64,000 nt of DNA from Phycisphaerales bacterium (GTDB lineage: Bacteria > Planctomycetota > Phycisphaerae > Phycisphaerales > SM1A02), in NCBI GenBank assembly GCA_030749435.1, contig JASMKH010000010.1, positions 1-64,000 on the forward strand, read 5' to 3'. A program made the translations under genes and the position numbers. Below the pieces are notes generated by a model. The model ran no database searches, had not been told where the DNA came from, and saw nothing but the letters and a program-made list of their open reading frames with translations. Shown piece by piece: positions 40,718 through 49,584 of this stretch. The stretch's first letter is position 1. Each line of letters opens with the position of its first letter.

Positions 40718-42196
40718 TCAGCTGGCAGGTTGCTCGTAACGCTCCACAGCCTGCCCCAGGGCCGTGCGGAGCGGCGTGAGCTGCGCACCCCAGGCAGTGT
40801 GCCTGCCCACCGAGGAGGCGTAGATCGGTCTGCGGACCTGATCGCTGCTGAGCGTGAGGACGGTCCGGCCGGTTTCCCAGAACCGCAGGCACTGCGGGTC
40901 GAAGTCGAGGCCGCAGAAGTCGAGGATCCGCCTGACCTGGCCATCCAGGTCGTCGACGAGCTGCTCGTACCGAACGTCCAGAATCGGAATGTCGAGCACC
41001 TGTTTCCAGTGATCCATCAGCGACTCGGAGAGTCGCCAGGTGGTGCCGATGTCCTCAAGCTTTGAAGCCCATGCGTTGGTGCCGGGTGGCAGTTTCTGCA
41101 TCCAACACGAGACGCCGAGATCCATCGGGTGTCGCTGGCAGTGGATGACCCTGGCATTGGGGAACAGCAACGCGATCAACCCCAGATGCATGAAGTTGCC
41201 CAGTTGCTTGTCCACAATTCGGATGGCGTTGGGCGCGAGCGCCGCCAATTCCTCGAGATACGCCGATGCGATCGTGTTCAGTCCCGACTCATTGGTCTCC
41301 TGAAGCAGTGCTGGCCACGGCAAGCGGGTCTCCAGCCGGTCCTGCATGGCCAGGACCAGCCGTGGCAGTGTCTCCAATTCCCCGGCGCCAAAGGCCGCAG
41401 GGTGGGCATCGATGATCTGTTCGACGAGCGTTGACCCGCTGCGAAGGAGGCCGACGACAAACACGGGCCGATCGTCCTGGCAGTCGGCGCTCGGAAGGGT
41501 GGGAATGCGATCGGGCGAAAACGCCTCCATGAGCATCCTGTTGCGCGATTCATCGGCACTGCTCGACCAGTCGCCCGCCGACAAGGCATTTCCGTGGCGG
41601 CACGCGTCGGCGGCATCGTCGAACTGTCCGGCGCGCTCGCAGGCCGCCGCCAGGGCAAACCACAAGCCTCGCTGCGCATCACGTGGCGCATCCGACGCGG
41701 GGAGGTGCGAGCGGATCGACGCGATGGCTTCGTCGTATCGCTTGAGCCGAGTCAAAGCCCGCCCCTTTGGAATGGCGGTGATGGGGGATGCCGCGGCACG
41801 CTCCAGAACTTCGAGTGTTCGCTCGGGCTTTCCGGTGCGGAGGTAGACCTCCGCCTTGCCCGCCAACGCCGCGTCATAGGCAGGATGCAACTTGAGGGCC
41901 TGGTCGTAGCGGGCGACTGCTTCGCGATGCCGTCCAGTCGTCGTCAACAGTTCGGCAAGGGCCGCGTGGTAGTCCGCTCGCTTTCGATCCCCGCGAATGG
42001 CCTGCATCAGCAGCGACTCGGCCCGCTGGAAGTCCCGGTGCATTGCGGTGATCTGGGCGAGGATGGCCTTAGCCTCATGGTCGTTCCGCCGAGCTGCGAT
42101 GTGCTGTGTCAACAGTTCTTCTGCGGCCTTGATGTGGCCGGACTGCATCAATGACTGGGCATGTTGACGGAGCGCTCGATCTTCCTGAGCACCCAC
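40718..42196 (-). CDS. TPR-sulfotransferase fusion protein
   Basis: 492 residues. Residues 1 to about 220 are TPR units (AAEELLTQHIAARRNDHEAK, ALAELLTTTGRHREAVARYD). From about 245 a sulfotransferase domain follows, with the 5'-phosphosulfate loop VFVVGLLRSGSTLVEQIIDA and the 3'-phosphate site NARVIHCQRHPMDLGVSCW. It should transfer sulfate from PAPS to an unknown acceptor; TPR-sulfotransferases are common in planctomycetes and proteobacteria. PAPS would come from sat-cysC at 54.4-56.2 kb. Last gene of the helicase-psuG-rho operon, starting 3 bp after rho. Confidence 0.87.
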   Translation of the reverse strand: MGAQEDRALRQHAQSLMQSGHIKAAEELLTQHIAARRNDHEAKAILAQITAMHRDFQRAESLLMQAIRGDRKRADYHAALAELLTTTGRHREAVARYDQALKLHPAYDAALAGKAEVYLRTGKPERTLEVLERAAASPITAIPKGRALTRLKRYDEAIASIRSHLPASDAPRDAQRGLWFALAAACERAGQFDDAADACRHGNALSAGDWSSSADESRNRMLMEAFSPDRIPTLPSADCQDDRPVFVVGLLRSGSTLVEQIIDAHPAAFGAGELETLPRLVLAMQDRLETRLPWPALLQETNESGLNTIASAYLEELAALAPNAIRIVDKQLGNFMHLGLIALLFPNARVIHCQRHPMDLGVSCWMQKLPPGTNAWASKLEDIGTTWRLSESLMDHWKQVLDIPILDVRYEQLVDDLDGQVRRILDFCGLDFDPQCLRFWETGRTVLTLSSDQVRRPIYASSVGRHTAWGAQLTPLRTALGQAVERYEQPAS

Positions 42197-42199
42197 CGC

Positions 42200-43330
42200 T
42201 CAGCCCTTGACCAGATCGGCGTTCGTCGGGAACCGTTCGAGCGCCTTGAGCAATTGCTCGATCTGCAGTGGCGGTGGCATGTTGAGCAATCGCCTGCGAA
42301 GGGCCGTGATCGTCTTGAACTCGATGGCGTCGAGAAGCAGGTCTTCCTTGCGGGTTCCTGAGGCGGCGAGATTGATTGCGGGAAACAGCCGTTGTTCCGA
42401 TATGGAGCGATCCAGAATGAGCTCCATGTTGCCCGCCCCCTTGAACTCCTCGAAGATGATCTGATCTGCCTTGGACCCGGTATCCACCAGGCACGAGGCG
42501 ATGATGGTCAGAGATCCGCCGCCTTCGACGTTGCGGGCCGATCCAAACATCTGCTTGGGCACTTCGAGCGCCCGGGAGTCCAGACCCCCGGACATTGTTC
42601 GGCCGCTGCTTCCGTGTCTGCGCGAGTTGTTGAAGGCTCGACCAAGTCGAGTGAGCGAGTCGAGCAGCACGACGACATCCCGGCCAGCCTCCAGCATTCG
42701 CCGCGCCCTGTCGATCGCCATCTGGCCAAGCGTGATGTGTCGCTCGATGTCTTCGTCGTTCGACGAGGCGAGAACATGCGCAGGCACGTTTCGGCGGAAG
42801 TCGGTGACTTCTTCCGGCCGCTCATCGATGAGCAACGCGACGAGTTCGACTTCGGGATGGTTGTGCTTGATGCCAGCGGCGATGTTCTGCAGCAGCACGG
42901 TCTTGCCGGCCTTCGGCGGCGCGACGATGAGCCCCCGCGTGCCGTAGCCGACGGGACAGAACAGATCGATGAGTCTGCACGCGGCAGGGCACCCCGGGTA
43001 CTCAAGGCTCATCCGCGGTTGCGGATCGATCGGAGTCAGTTCCTCGAAGGGCTTCATCGCGGCCCAGTCTTCAGGGGAGAGGCCCTCGATCTGGACTACG
43101 GTTTCAACGACGGCGCGGGCATTGCCGCGGCGTTTCCCGGACCGCCGTCTCGGCCGCTTCTGTATGACATTGGCGGTGATCTGCTGTCCGGGACGAAGTT
43201 CAAACTCCGCAGCGACAGCTGGCGGGACAAGGGGATCGTCGGGCGCTGCCACGATTCCGTTGTCGAACTGCCTGAGTTTGCACTCGTTCGGAGAGTGCCA
43301 GTCGAGAATACCTGTGCAGGTTTCTGACAT
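42200..43330 (-). CDS. rho: Transcription termination factor Rho (short form)
   Basis: 376 residues against about 420 in E. coli. The ATPase core is intact: Walker A GLIVAPPKAGKTVLLQNIAA, Walker B VVVLLDSLTRLGRAFN, Q-loop/secondary RNA-site region GGLDSRALEVPKQMFGSARN and the R-loop end EGGGSLTIIASCLVDTGSKAD. The N-terminal helical (Rho_N) part is absent and the RNA-binding OB region is brief (about residues 1-85, with a basic patch QKRPRRRSGKRRG). Rho unwinds RNA from the polymerase to end transcription. A hairpin and a candidate -10 lie in its upstream gap. Confidence 0.93.
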   Translation of the reverse strand: MSETCTGILDWHSPNECKLRQFDNGIVAAPDDPLVPPAVAAEFELRPGQQITANVIQKRPRRRSGKRRGNARAVVETVVQIEGLSPEDWAAMKPFEELTPIDPQPRMSLEYPGCPAACRLIDLFCPVGYGTRGLIVAPPKAGKTVLLQNIAAGIKHNHPEVELVALLIDERPEEVTDFRRNVPAHVLASSNDEDIERHITLGQMAIDRARRMLEAGRDVVVLLDSLTRLGRAFNNSRRHGSSGRTMSGGLDSRALEVPKQMFGSARNVEGGGSLTIIASCLVDTGSKADQIIFEEFKGAGNMELILDRSISEQRLFPAINLAASGTRKEDLLLDAIEFKTITALRRRLLNMPPPLQIEQLLKALERFPTNADLVKG

Positions 43331-43386
43331 GGGTCGTCAAGACGCGCATTCATCGCGTCGATCCAGATCAAGTCCTCTGTGGGTTG

Positions 43387-43428
43387 ACTGAGTGCGCCAG
43401 CCTCAAGGCCGGTGCGAAACTCAGTATA
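43387..43428 (-). promoter_or_regulatory. Hairpin and candidate -10 upstream of rho
   Basis: In the gap between psuG and rho, a long imperfect hairpin (outer arms 43387-43393 and 43419-43425, inner GC-rich arms around a TTGA loop) lies next to TATACT on the minus strand (43428-43423). It may terminate psuG mRNA or form part of a rho control region; Rho genes are commonly autoregulated. No good -35 is seen and no U-run follows. Confidence 0.35.
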
Positions 43429-43444
43429 GCAGGACGCACGCCCT

Positions 43445-44419
43445 CTAGGAGTCGATCGCCAGGGCAAGCATCGCTGCGGTAGCGGCATTTGCAACCAGCA
43501 GTTCCACATTCGTGCGAAGCGTGGCGCCGCCGGTCAGGCATGCCATGGCCTCAAGCAATGCCGGAGTTCGCGCCGATCCGGTGCAATCCACCGAGTCTTC
43601 GGCCTGGCAAGCGGCAGCGTCGATGACTTCGCGGCTCATTTCGAATTCGCGCGGTGGTGGCTGCGTGAGGAGCAGTCCTCCGCTTGATGGGATCGACCAC
43701 TGTGAGGCACAGATCGCCGCTGCCGCAGGAATCGAGTCCACTCGAGTGATCGACGGCGCGTCGTTGGACGGGCCGCACTGGAACCCAGGCATGCGGTCAA
43801 TACCAAGACCAAGGACCGGCACACCAAGCGACTCAAGCAGTTCAGTAGTCGCCGTGGAATCAATGATCGACTTGGCGCCGGCGCAGACGACGCAGATCTG
43901 CTGCGCCGCGAGTTCGCTCAGATCTGCGGAGACATCGAGGTGGCGGGTCCAACCAACATGGACTCCTCCGATGCCACCTGTTGCAAAGACGCGCGGCCGG
44001 CGTCGATCGGGATAGGCTGCGCTGCCACCAAGCCTGAGCGTCGCAGAGACTGTTGTGCCTGCGGATGCCCGGGTGGCCATGCTTTGGGCCAGCGATGCCG
44101 TGGACGCCTTCCCCGCGGTCTCATCCAATGCGAGTTCACCAAGTTCCTCATCGGACAGTCCCACGCGAGGCACACCTCGCACGAGCGCGGTCACTGCGGG
44201 AACACATCCAACTGCTTCCACAGCCGCAATCATGGCTCGCATGCATGAGAGATTGAGCGACTCGTTCGCGTCGATGGATGGGGGGCAGGGACCATGGTCG
44301 ATCGACCAGGGCAATCTCGGAAGTCCGCAGGTCAGGACCGCGGTTTCCAGAAGGACGACGCTGCGGCCGGCTGCAAGGGCAGATGAAACGGTGTCGTGGA
44401 CCTGGATCGTGGAGGTCAT
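43445..44419 (-). CDS. psuG: Pseudouridine-5'-phosphate glycosidase
   Basis: 324 residues. The family is clear from VVLLETAVLTCGLP (catalytic Glu region), RVFATGGIGGVHVGWTRHLD, DVSADLSELA, and VVCAGAKSIIDSTATTELLE, where the Lys corresponds to the Schiff-base Lys of the E. coli enzyme. It splits the C-C bond of pseudouridine 5'-phosphate into uracil and ribose 5-phosphate. The partner kinase PsuK is not adjacent. A Pro/Ser-rich insertion near residues 35-55 is unusual. The start overlaps the helicase stop (ATGA), placing the enzyme in an RNA-related operon. Confidence 0.87.
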   Translation of the reverse strand: MTSTIQVHDTVSSALAAGRSVVLLETAVLTCGLPRLPWSIDHGPCPPSIDANESLNLSCMRAMIAAVEAVGCVPAVTALVRGVPRVGLSDEELGELALDETAGKASTASLAQSMATRASAGTTVSATLRLGGSAAYPDRRRPRVFATGGIGGVHVGWTRHLDVSADLSELAAQQICVVCAGAKSIIDSTATTELLESLGVPVLGLGIDRMPGFQCGPSNDAPSITRVDSIPAAAAICASQWSIPSSGGLLLTQPPPREFEMSREVIDAAACQAEDSVDCTGSARTPALLEAMACLTGGATLRTNVELLVANAATAAMLALAIDS

Positions 44420-45759
44420 CTGCGGCGGCCGCGGAGCCGCCCGCCCATTCGCTTCTGCGGCAAGGCAGTGGGCACAACGCCGCCGGGGAATCGTTCGGAA
44501 TCCTCGGCGGATTCAGCGTCGGGCGCCTGCTTGACGCTCCTGCTGAGGCTCTGCTTGTTGACCTCGCGCTCCTGATCCAACTGTGCCCGCCGCTCCCGCA
44601 CTTTGCGAGGCTCCGGCCCTGGCTCGAAACCCTCATACGTGGTTTCCGTGATTTCGACGTTGGTGAGCCGTTCGACGCCCATGAGGAGCGGCCCTTGTTC
44701 GGGCTCGACGAACATGATCGCCTGCCCGCTTCGTCCGGTACGTGCCGTTCTTCCGATTCGGTGGACGTAGACTTCGGGATCTTCCGGAATGTCCAGATTG
44801 AAGACGTGCGTGATGCCGTCGACATCGATGCCACGCGCCGCAACATCTGATGCGACGACGATGTGCAGATCGCCGCGCCGAAGTTGGTCCATCACCCGAT
44901 TCCGCTTGCTCTGATGCATATCCGCATGGAGCGCCGCGGCGTTGATGTTCTTGTCGCACAGATAACTCGCCACCTTGTCCACGGTCGCCTTGGTGCGGCA
45001 GAACACCAGCCCGAGTTCCGGATCTTCGACCTCGATGACGTGCTTGAGAAGCCTTCGTTTGTCCCAGGCGTGCACTGTGACGTACCGCTGCTTGACCTGC
45101 GAGACGGTGAGGCTCTTGGCATCGACCGTCGAGAGGTTCTCAGGATTTCGCATGTACTTCTTGGCAAGCCGCTCGATCTCGTCCGAAATCGTTGCGGACA
45201 CGAAGATGGTCTGGTGCTTGTGCTTGATCGTTCCGAGAATCTTGCGAATGTCCTCACGGAACCCGATGTCAAGCATTCGATCGACTTCGTCGAGTACGGC
45301 GATCCGAATCCTGTCGTATGGCAGGAGTCCGCGACGATTCATGTCCATGACGCGTCCGGGTGTTCCCACGATAATCTCGGGCCGGCGTTTGAGCCGCTTG
45401 GCCTGGATGTCGATCTTCTGGCCACCGTACACAGCCAGTTTGTGAAGCCCCGTGTGCTTCCCAAGCACGTCCATTTCCCGCGCGACCTGAATGGCCAACT
45501 CTCGGGTGGGGACCAGGCAGAGGGCGCCGAAGGCATCGCCCGGCTCGAGCAGATGGAGAATCGGAAGACCGAATGCCGCAGTCTTGCCTGTGCCGGTCCG
45601 AGACTGACCCATGACGTCGCGGCCGGCAATGGCCAGCGGGATCAACTCGGCCTGAACGCGGGTGGGGTGTTCGAAGCCCACCTCCTCAATGCCGCTGAGG
45701 ATCTCCGGCTTGAGGCCGAGATCGCTGAAGGACTGCTGTATGTCGAAGATTTCACTCAT
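44416..45759 (-). CDS. DEAD-box-family RNA helicase with DEVD motif II
   Basis: 447 residues from ATG 45759 (MSEIFDIQQSFSDLGLKPEI); ATG 45777 is equally possible. All core motifs are present: Q motif (GFEHPTRVQAELIPLAIAG), motif I SRTGTGKTAAF, Ia PTRELA, motif II VLDEVDRM (DEVD instead of DEAD), motif III SAT, and motifs V and VI ARGIDVDG and HRIGRTARTGR. The C-terminus is Arg/Lys-rich (QKRMGGRLRGRRR), as in RNA-binding tails of RhlE/CsdA-type helicases. First gene of the helicase-psuG-rho-sulfotransferase operon; divergent from alr across about 115 bp. Confidence 0.9.
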   Translation of the reverse strand: MSEIFDIQQSFSDLGLKPEILSGIEEVGFEHPTRVQAELIPLAIAGRDVMGQSRTGTGKTAAFGLPILHLLEPGDAFGALCLVPTRELAIQVAREMDVLGKHTGLHKLAVYGGQKIDIQAKRLKRRPEIIVGTPGRVMDMNRRGLLPYDRIRIAVLDEVDRMLDIGFREDIRKILGTIKHKHQTIFVSATISDEIERLAKKYMRNPENLSTVDAKSLTVSQVKQRYVTVHAWDKRRLLKHVIEVEDPELGLVFCRTKATVDKVASYLCDKNINAAALHADMHQSKRNRVMDQLRRGDLHIVVASDVAARGIDVDGITHVFNLDIPEDPEVYVHRIGRTARTGRSGQAIMFVEPEQGPLLMGVERLTNVEITETTYEGFEPGPEPRKVRERRAQLDQEREVNKQSLSRSVKQAPDAESAEDSERFPGGVVPTALPQKRMGGRLRGRRR

Positions 45760-45874
45760 GAGGTCGGCGCCGTTCATTCAAGCGTGGGCGTCCGTCCCTG
45801 CGGTCGCATTCACTGACGCGTCTCATGGTAGGATCAGTCGAGGGCCGATACAACCTCGGGACGGCACCGCACGG

Positions 45875-47113
45875 ATGCACAAGGACAGTCTTCTTCACGT
45901 CGATCTCGCCGCTATCGGCCGCAACGCGCGATCGCTGGTTGCGATGGTTGGCCCTCGGGCCACCTGCTGCGGCATCGTCAAGGCCGATGCCTACGGGATC
46001 GGCGCTCGCCGCGTCGCCGAGACGCTCCTCGAGGCGGGAATGACGCGGCTTGCCGTCTTCAGGGTCGACGAGGCCATCGACCTGCTCGGTGCCGGCCCGC
46101 CTGTGCCAATTGTGCTACTGGCGCCGATTCGATCGCTTTCCCCCGTGCATCCGCTCGCGCCTGCCGTGCAGCGCGGTGATGTCGAATTGGTGCTGCACGA
46201 CGATCGCCAGATGGACGACCTGCTTGCGTTGGCCAGGTTGGGCTCGACGAGGGTGTCTGTGCACGTCGAAATCGATACCGGCATGTGCCGCGGTGGCATG
46301 AAGCCCGAGGCAGCCAGGCCGCTGATCAGCCGTATTCTGCGGTCGCCGCTGCTGCGTCTGCGGGGCGTCATGACGCACTTCTCCGAGGCAGGCAGGGACG
46401 CAGCGGCGACACGGAAGCAGCACGGGCTGTTCCGGAGCGTCGTGGAATCCCTCGGGCCGCTGCCTGCCTCATGTCAGGTTCACGCGGCCGCGACGGCGGC
46501 CGCCGTTCGAGACCCTGCGTATCACTGGGACTGCGTTCGGATCGGGTTGGGCTGGTGTGGTTGCGTACCGGGCGATGAGGCACTTGCGAACCGACTGGAG
46601 CGACCACTCACGCCAGCTCTGGCGTGGCGGAGTTCGATCTGTCATGCCCATGAGGTGCCAGCAGGCACGAGCGTTGGCTACGGCGGTGTGTGGACCGCTC
46701 CGCAGGACACCGTGATCGGCATCGTGCCGGTCGGGTATGCCGACGGGATTCCGCCCGCAGCTGGAGCCACCGACCAGCGGTGCGGGGCTTCGATTCGGGT
46801 TCACCCGCCGCAGAGCGTGGCCAGCGGTGAGGGAAGGGGGGCCGCTGCAGCGATCGTCGGGGCTGTCAGTATGGACCAGATTGCGGTTGACCTCGGGGCG
46901 CTTCGAGGCCGGGCAGACTCCTTTGTCGGTCGCGGTGTTGAGATCATCGAGACGGCCCATAATGGTCCCCACTCGCTTCGCGGATTTGCCCAGGCTTGTG
47001 GTCTCACGCCGCACCAACTGTTGGTTGGGATCGGCCCACGCGTGCCGCGGGTCTCGGTCAGTCGGCCGCTGGTGGAGCAGCCCTCCGAGGCGTGGCAGGC
47101 TGCAGCCGTCTGA
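45875..47113 (+). CDS. alr: Alanine racemase
   Basis: 412 residues from ATG 45875; the open frame upstream is antisense to the helicase. The PLP Lys is in CGIVKADAYGIGARRVAETL, the substrate-contacting region in VEIDTGMCRGGMK, and the catalytic Tyr probably in the VGYGGVW segment. C-terminal beta domain: IIGIVPVGYADGIPP-type block and VSMDQIAVDLG. It makes D-Ala for peptidoglycan cross-bridges. No strong ribosome-binding site. mqnA follows 41 bp later on the same strand. Confidence 0.9.
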   Translation: MHKDSLLHVDLAAIGRNARSLVAMVGPRATCCGIVKADAYGIGARRVAETLLEAGMTRLAVFRVDEAIDLLGAGPPVPIVLLAPIRSLSPVHPLAPAVQRGDVELVLHDDRQMDDLLALARLGSTRVSVHVEIDTGMCRGGMKPEAARPLISRILRSPLLRLRGVMTHFSEAGRDAAATRKQHGLFRSVVESLGPLPASCQVHAAATAAAVRDPAYHWDCVRIGLGWCGCVPGDEALANRLERPLTPALAWRSSICHAHEVPAGTSVGYGGVWTAPQDTVIGIVPVGYADGIPPAAGATDQRCGASIRVHPPQSVASGEGRGAAAAIVGAVSMDQIAVDLGALRGRADSFVGRGVEIIETAHNGPHSLRGFAQACGLTPHQLLVGIGPRVPRVSVSRPLVEQPSEAWQAAAV

Positions 47114-47154
47114 CCAGCCTCCGGTCGATCAGCATCATCGCTACCCTGACTGCG

Positions 47155-47994
47155 ATGACCACGCTTGAAGCACAACCGATGATGCCGCCGAAGACCGGGC
47201 TTCCCGACACGGCGGTTCGAGTGGGGGTGGTCAGTTTTCTCAATGCCAGACCACTCGTTGCAGGACTCGATCATCTTCAAAACTGGACCATCGTCCCGGC
47301 TCCACCGAGCCGTCTGATCGATCTGGTTGCCGAAGGCGGGGTCGACCTGGCACTGTGTTCCTCGGTGGATTTGCTGACGGCGCCGTTTGAACCGGCCTGG
47401 TTGGCCTCGACACCACTTGGATGCTGCGGCGCCACGCAGACTGTGCGTTTGTTCTCGCGCGTCCCCATCGACCGCGTCTCACGGATTCACTGCGACACCG
47501 ACAGCCACACGTCCGTGGCGTTGCTGCAGATTCTTCTGGCTGAGTATTGGCAATCGTCTGCGGAACTGGTACCCCTCGGCGAGGCGGGCGAGGCCGAAGC
47601 GAAGATGCTGATCGGGGACAAGGTGGTCGACCCTGAGTTGTCGCCGGACGCCTGGCCGGTTCAGATCGATCTGGGAGAAGCGTGGTATGACCACCTGGGG
47701 CTGCCGTTTGTCTTCGCCGTCTGGATGGGGAAGGCCTCACATGCCGATTGCATTCGGCGGGCTGGACGCGTCATTGACCGCCAGTTCAGGCTCAACCAGT
47801 CGCGGCTCGGCCACGTGATCGCCGAGTCGGCGGGCACACGGGGTTGGAATCCGGCGGCGGCGGCGGCGTACCTCCGGTCACACATCCGCTATGCATTCGG
47901 CCCCCCGGAAATGCGTGGGCTTCAGGCTTTTCTGGCCCGATGCCGAATGCACGGCGTGGCCGACCGGGACGTGCCACCGCCGCTGGCACTGTGA
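47155..47994 (+). CDS. mqnA: MqnA, chorismate dehydratase of futalosine menaquinone synthesis
   Basis: 279 residues from ATG 47155. The N-terminus VRVGVVSFLNARPLVAGLDH matches the conserved MqnA opening, followed by the periplasmic-binding-protein-like body: GGVDLALCSSVDLLT, SHTSVALLQILLAEY, DLGEAWYDHLGLPFVFAVWM. MqnA dehydrates chorismate to 3-enolpyruvylbenzoate, the first step of the futalosine route. The other mqn genes are not in this window. Its TGA is immediately followed by the ATG of the sigma-like gene. Confidence 0.88.
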   Translation: MTTLEAQPMMPPKTGLPDTAVRVGVVSFLNARPLVAGLDHLQNWTIVPAPPSRLIDLVAEGGVDLALCSSVDLLTAPFEPAWLASTPLGCCGATQTVRLFSRVPIDRVSRIHCDTDSHTSVALLQILLAEYWQSSAELVPLGEAGEAEAKMLIGDKVVDPELSPDAWPVQIDLGEAWYDHLGLPFVFAVWMGKASHADCIRRAGRVIDRQFRLNQSRLGHVIAESAGTRGWNPAAAAAYLRSHIRYAFGPPEMRGLQAFLARCRMHGVADRDVPPPLAL

Positions 47995-49575
47995 ATGCCT
48001 CGGGAGGCGTCATTTCGCTCAACCGCTTTGGGAGACCTGTTCACTCAATTGGAGTGGGCGTCGCGAGAGTCGGTGCTTCGGCTTCTGGAAGCGGCCGAGT
48101 TGCTCATTCGTGAGGCGAATCTGGACCGCGCCTACCCGGTCGAGTACATCGTCTGGAAACTGACCGGTTGGAAGCAGGAGGCGGGCGACACGGTTGCGTC
48201 CGTGCCAGGCGATGCGTTGGTCGCCGACCTCGTCACGATGATCCAACGGCTCAGCAGACGCTGCGCGATGGACTGGCCCGCCACGCAGCCACCGCTGCTC
48301 CTGGACGAAGTCGCGAAGTCACTCCGTGTGTCGAAGCGGTCGCTCGCTCGGTTTCGGCGGCACGGGCTGGTCATGCGATACGTCAAGTGCGCCGATGGAC
48401 ATCTGAGGCTGGCATGCCAGCAGGACACGTTGGCGTGGTTTCGTCGTGCCCGGGCATCGGTCTGCGGGAAGCCGAGGAGCGAGTCGATCCGTGAGACGCG
48501 GGATGCGATCATCGAGGCGGCCCGCCGAATCGATCACGGTGGGGGACTGGTCGAGATGTCGACTCGCCTCGCCGCGATGTTTCCAGGCCGGTCGGTGCCC
48601 GCGATCCGCGGAACGCTTCGCCGTGCTGTGGAGCGGGGAGCGCTCCCTGCCAGACCGCCGCGTCGTGTGAGCCAGCGCGATGGCAGGTTGGCCATCCGAG
48701 CTGAACGGATGGGCATTCGGCCATCTCAATTGGCGCGGCGGCTCGGCGTCGGCACGCCCGCACTGCACCGCCTCCTCCAGCGAGCGCGGGCCAGGCAGTT
48801 GGCGGTGGTGTGCGCCTTTCTTCCGCCGGTCCCCGAGGCCACCGACGACTCGGCGGTTCTCGAGGAGGTCCTGCTCGGGTCACAGTTGCCGCTCTGGACG
48901 GCCGAGGCGGCGCTCAACGATTCCGAAGCGGCGGTACCCGGGGACGTCGACCTGGACCTCCGTGGTGTGTCCACGCTGCTGCAGCGTATCCACGCGGGAG
49001 TCGAAGCACTGGCGTCCCAACCGCCCGCCAGAGACGTCGATCGAGTGCACGCCGATGTGTTGTGGCTGACGAAACTCAAATGGCGGCTGTCCCTTCGGTA
49101 TCAGCCAGTGGTCCGCCACTCGATTGAGACCTGGTCCGGCCGCCCCGCATCGGCATTGCCGCCGGAAATGCAGCGGCGTTTGCTTCGAGCCGGGATGCAG
49201 CGGGTGCTGGAGGTCGTGGCACTGCAGCGTCCGGGGGACCGGGAACGTATCGAGTCCCGGGTTCGCTCCGCGGTTGGGCGGATGTTGGCGGAACTTGAGA
49301 CGCCTCGGTCCGACCTGGCGTCGGTCCGAGTCGGCGAGACTCCGGCGATACCGCTTCGGTCGCTTGAGCGGTGCGCGGGCGCTCTTCCTTCGGCGTCGTG
49401 GGAACGCCGCGTAGCCACGCTGGAGACGCCGCATCGGGAACTCGCCTGCTGCCGTTGGGGTCTGGAGGGGTTCAGACCGCGAACGCTTGTTGAAGTGGCG
49501 AGCATGCGAGGGAAGTCGAGGGCGGCCATGGCCCGGGCATGGTTCGCAGCGCAGCGTGCACTCGTGCGGGCGTAG
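47995..49575 (+). CDS. Sigma-factor-like helix-turn-helix protein
   Basis: 526 residues, starting directly after the mqnA stop. The C-terminal 65 residues look like a divergent sigma-70 region 4: VATLETPHRELACCRWGLEG, FRPRTLVEVASMRGKSRAAM and then WFAAQRALVRA in place of the recognition helix. Near residues 100-140 a second HTH, LRVSKRSLARFRRHGLVMRY, resembles the MerR/excisionase type, and a third helical DNA-binding candidate is RPSQLARRLGVGTPALHRLL (about 240-260). Region 2 motifs of active sigma factors are not clear. It may bind DNA or polymerase as a regulator rather than act as a sigma factor. It is rich in Arg. Confidence 0.65.
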   Translation: MPREASFRSTALGDLFTQLEWASRESVLRLLEAAELLIREANLDRAYPVEYIVWKLTGWKQEAGDTVASVPGDALVADLVTMIQRLSRRCAMDWPATQPPLLLDEVAKSLRVSKRSLARFRRHGLVMRYVKCADGHLRLACQQDTLAWFRRARASVCGKPRSESIRETRDAIIEAARRIDHGGGLVEMSTRLAAMFPGRSVPAIRGTLRRAVERGALPARPPRRVSQRDGRLAIRAERMGIRPSQLARRLGVGTPALHRLLQRARARQLAVVCAFLPPVPEATDDSAVLEEVLLGSQLPLWTAEAALNDSEAAVPGDVDLDLRGVSTLLQRIHAGVEALASQPPARDVDRVHADVLWLTKLKWRLSLRYQPVVRHSIETWSGRPASALPPEMQRRLLRAGMQRVLEVVALQRPGDRERIESRVRSAVGRMLAELETPRSDLASVRVGETPAIPLRSLERCAGALPSASWERRVATLETPHRELACCRWGLEGFRPRTLVEVASMRGKSRAAMARAWFAAQRALVRA

Positions 49576-49584
49576 CGGGGCGGC

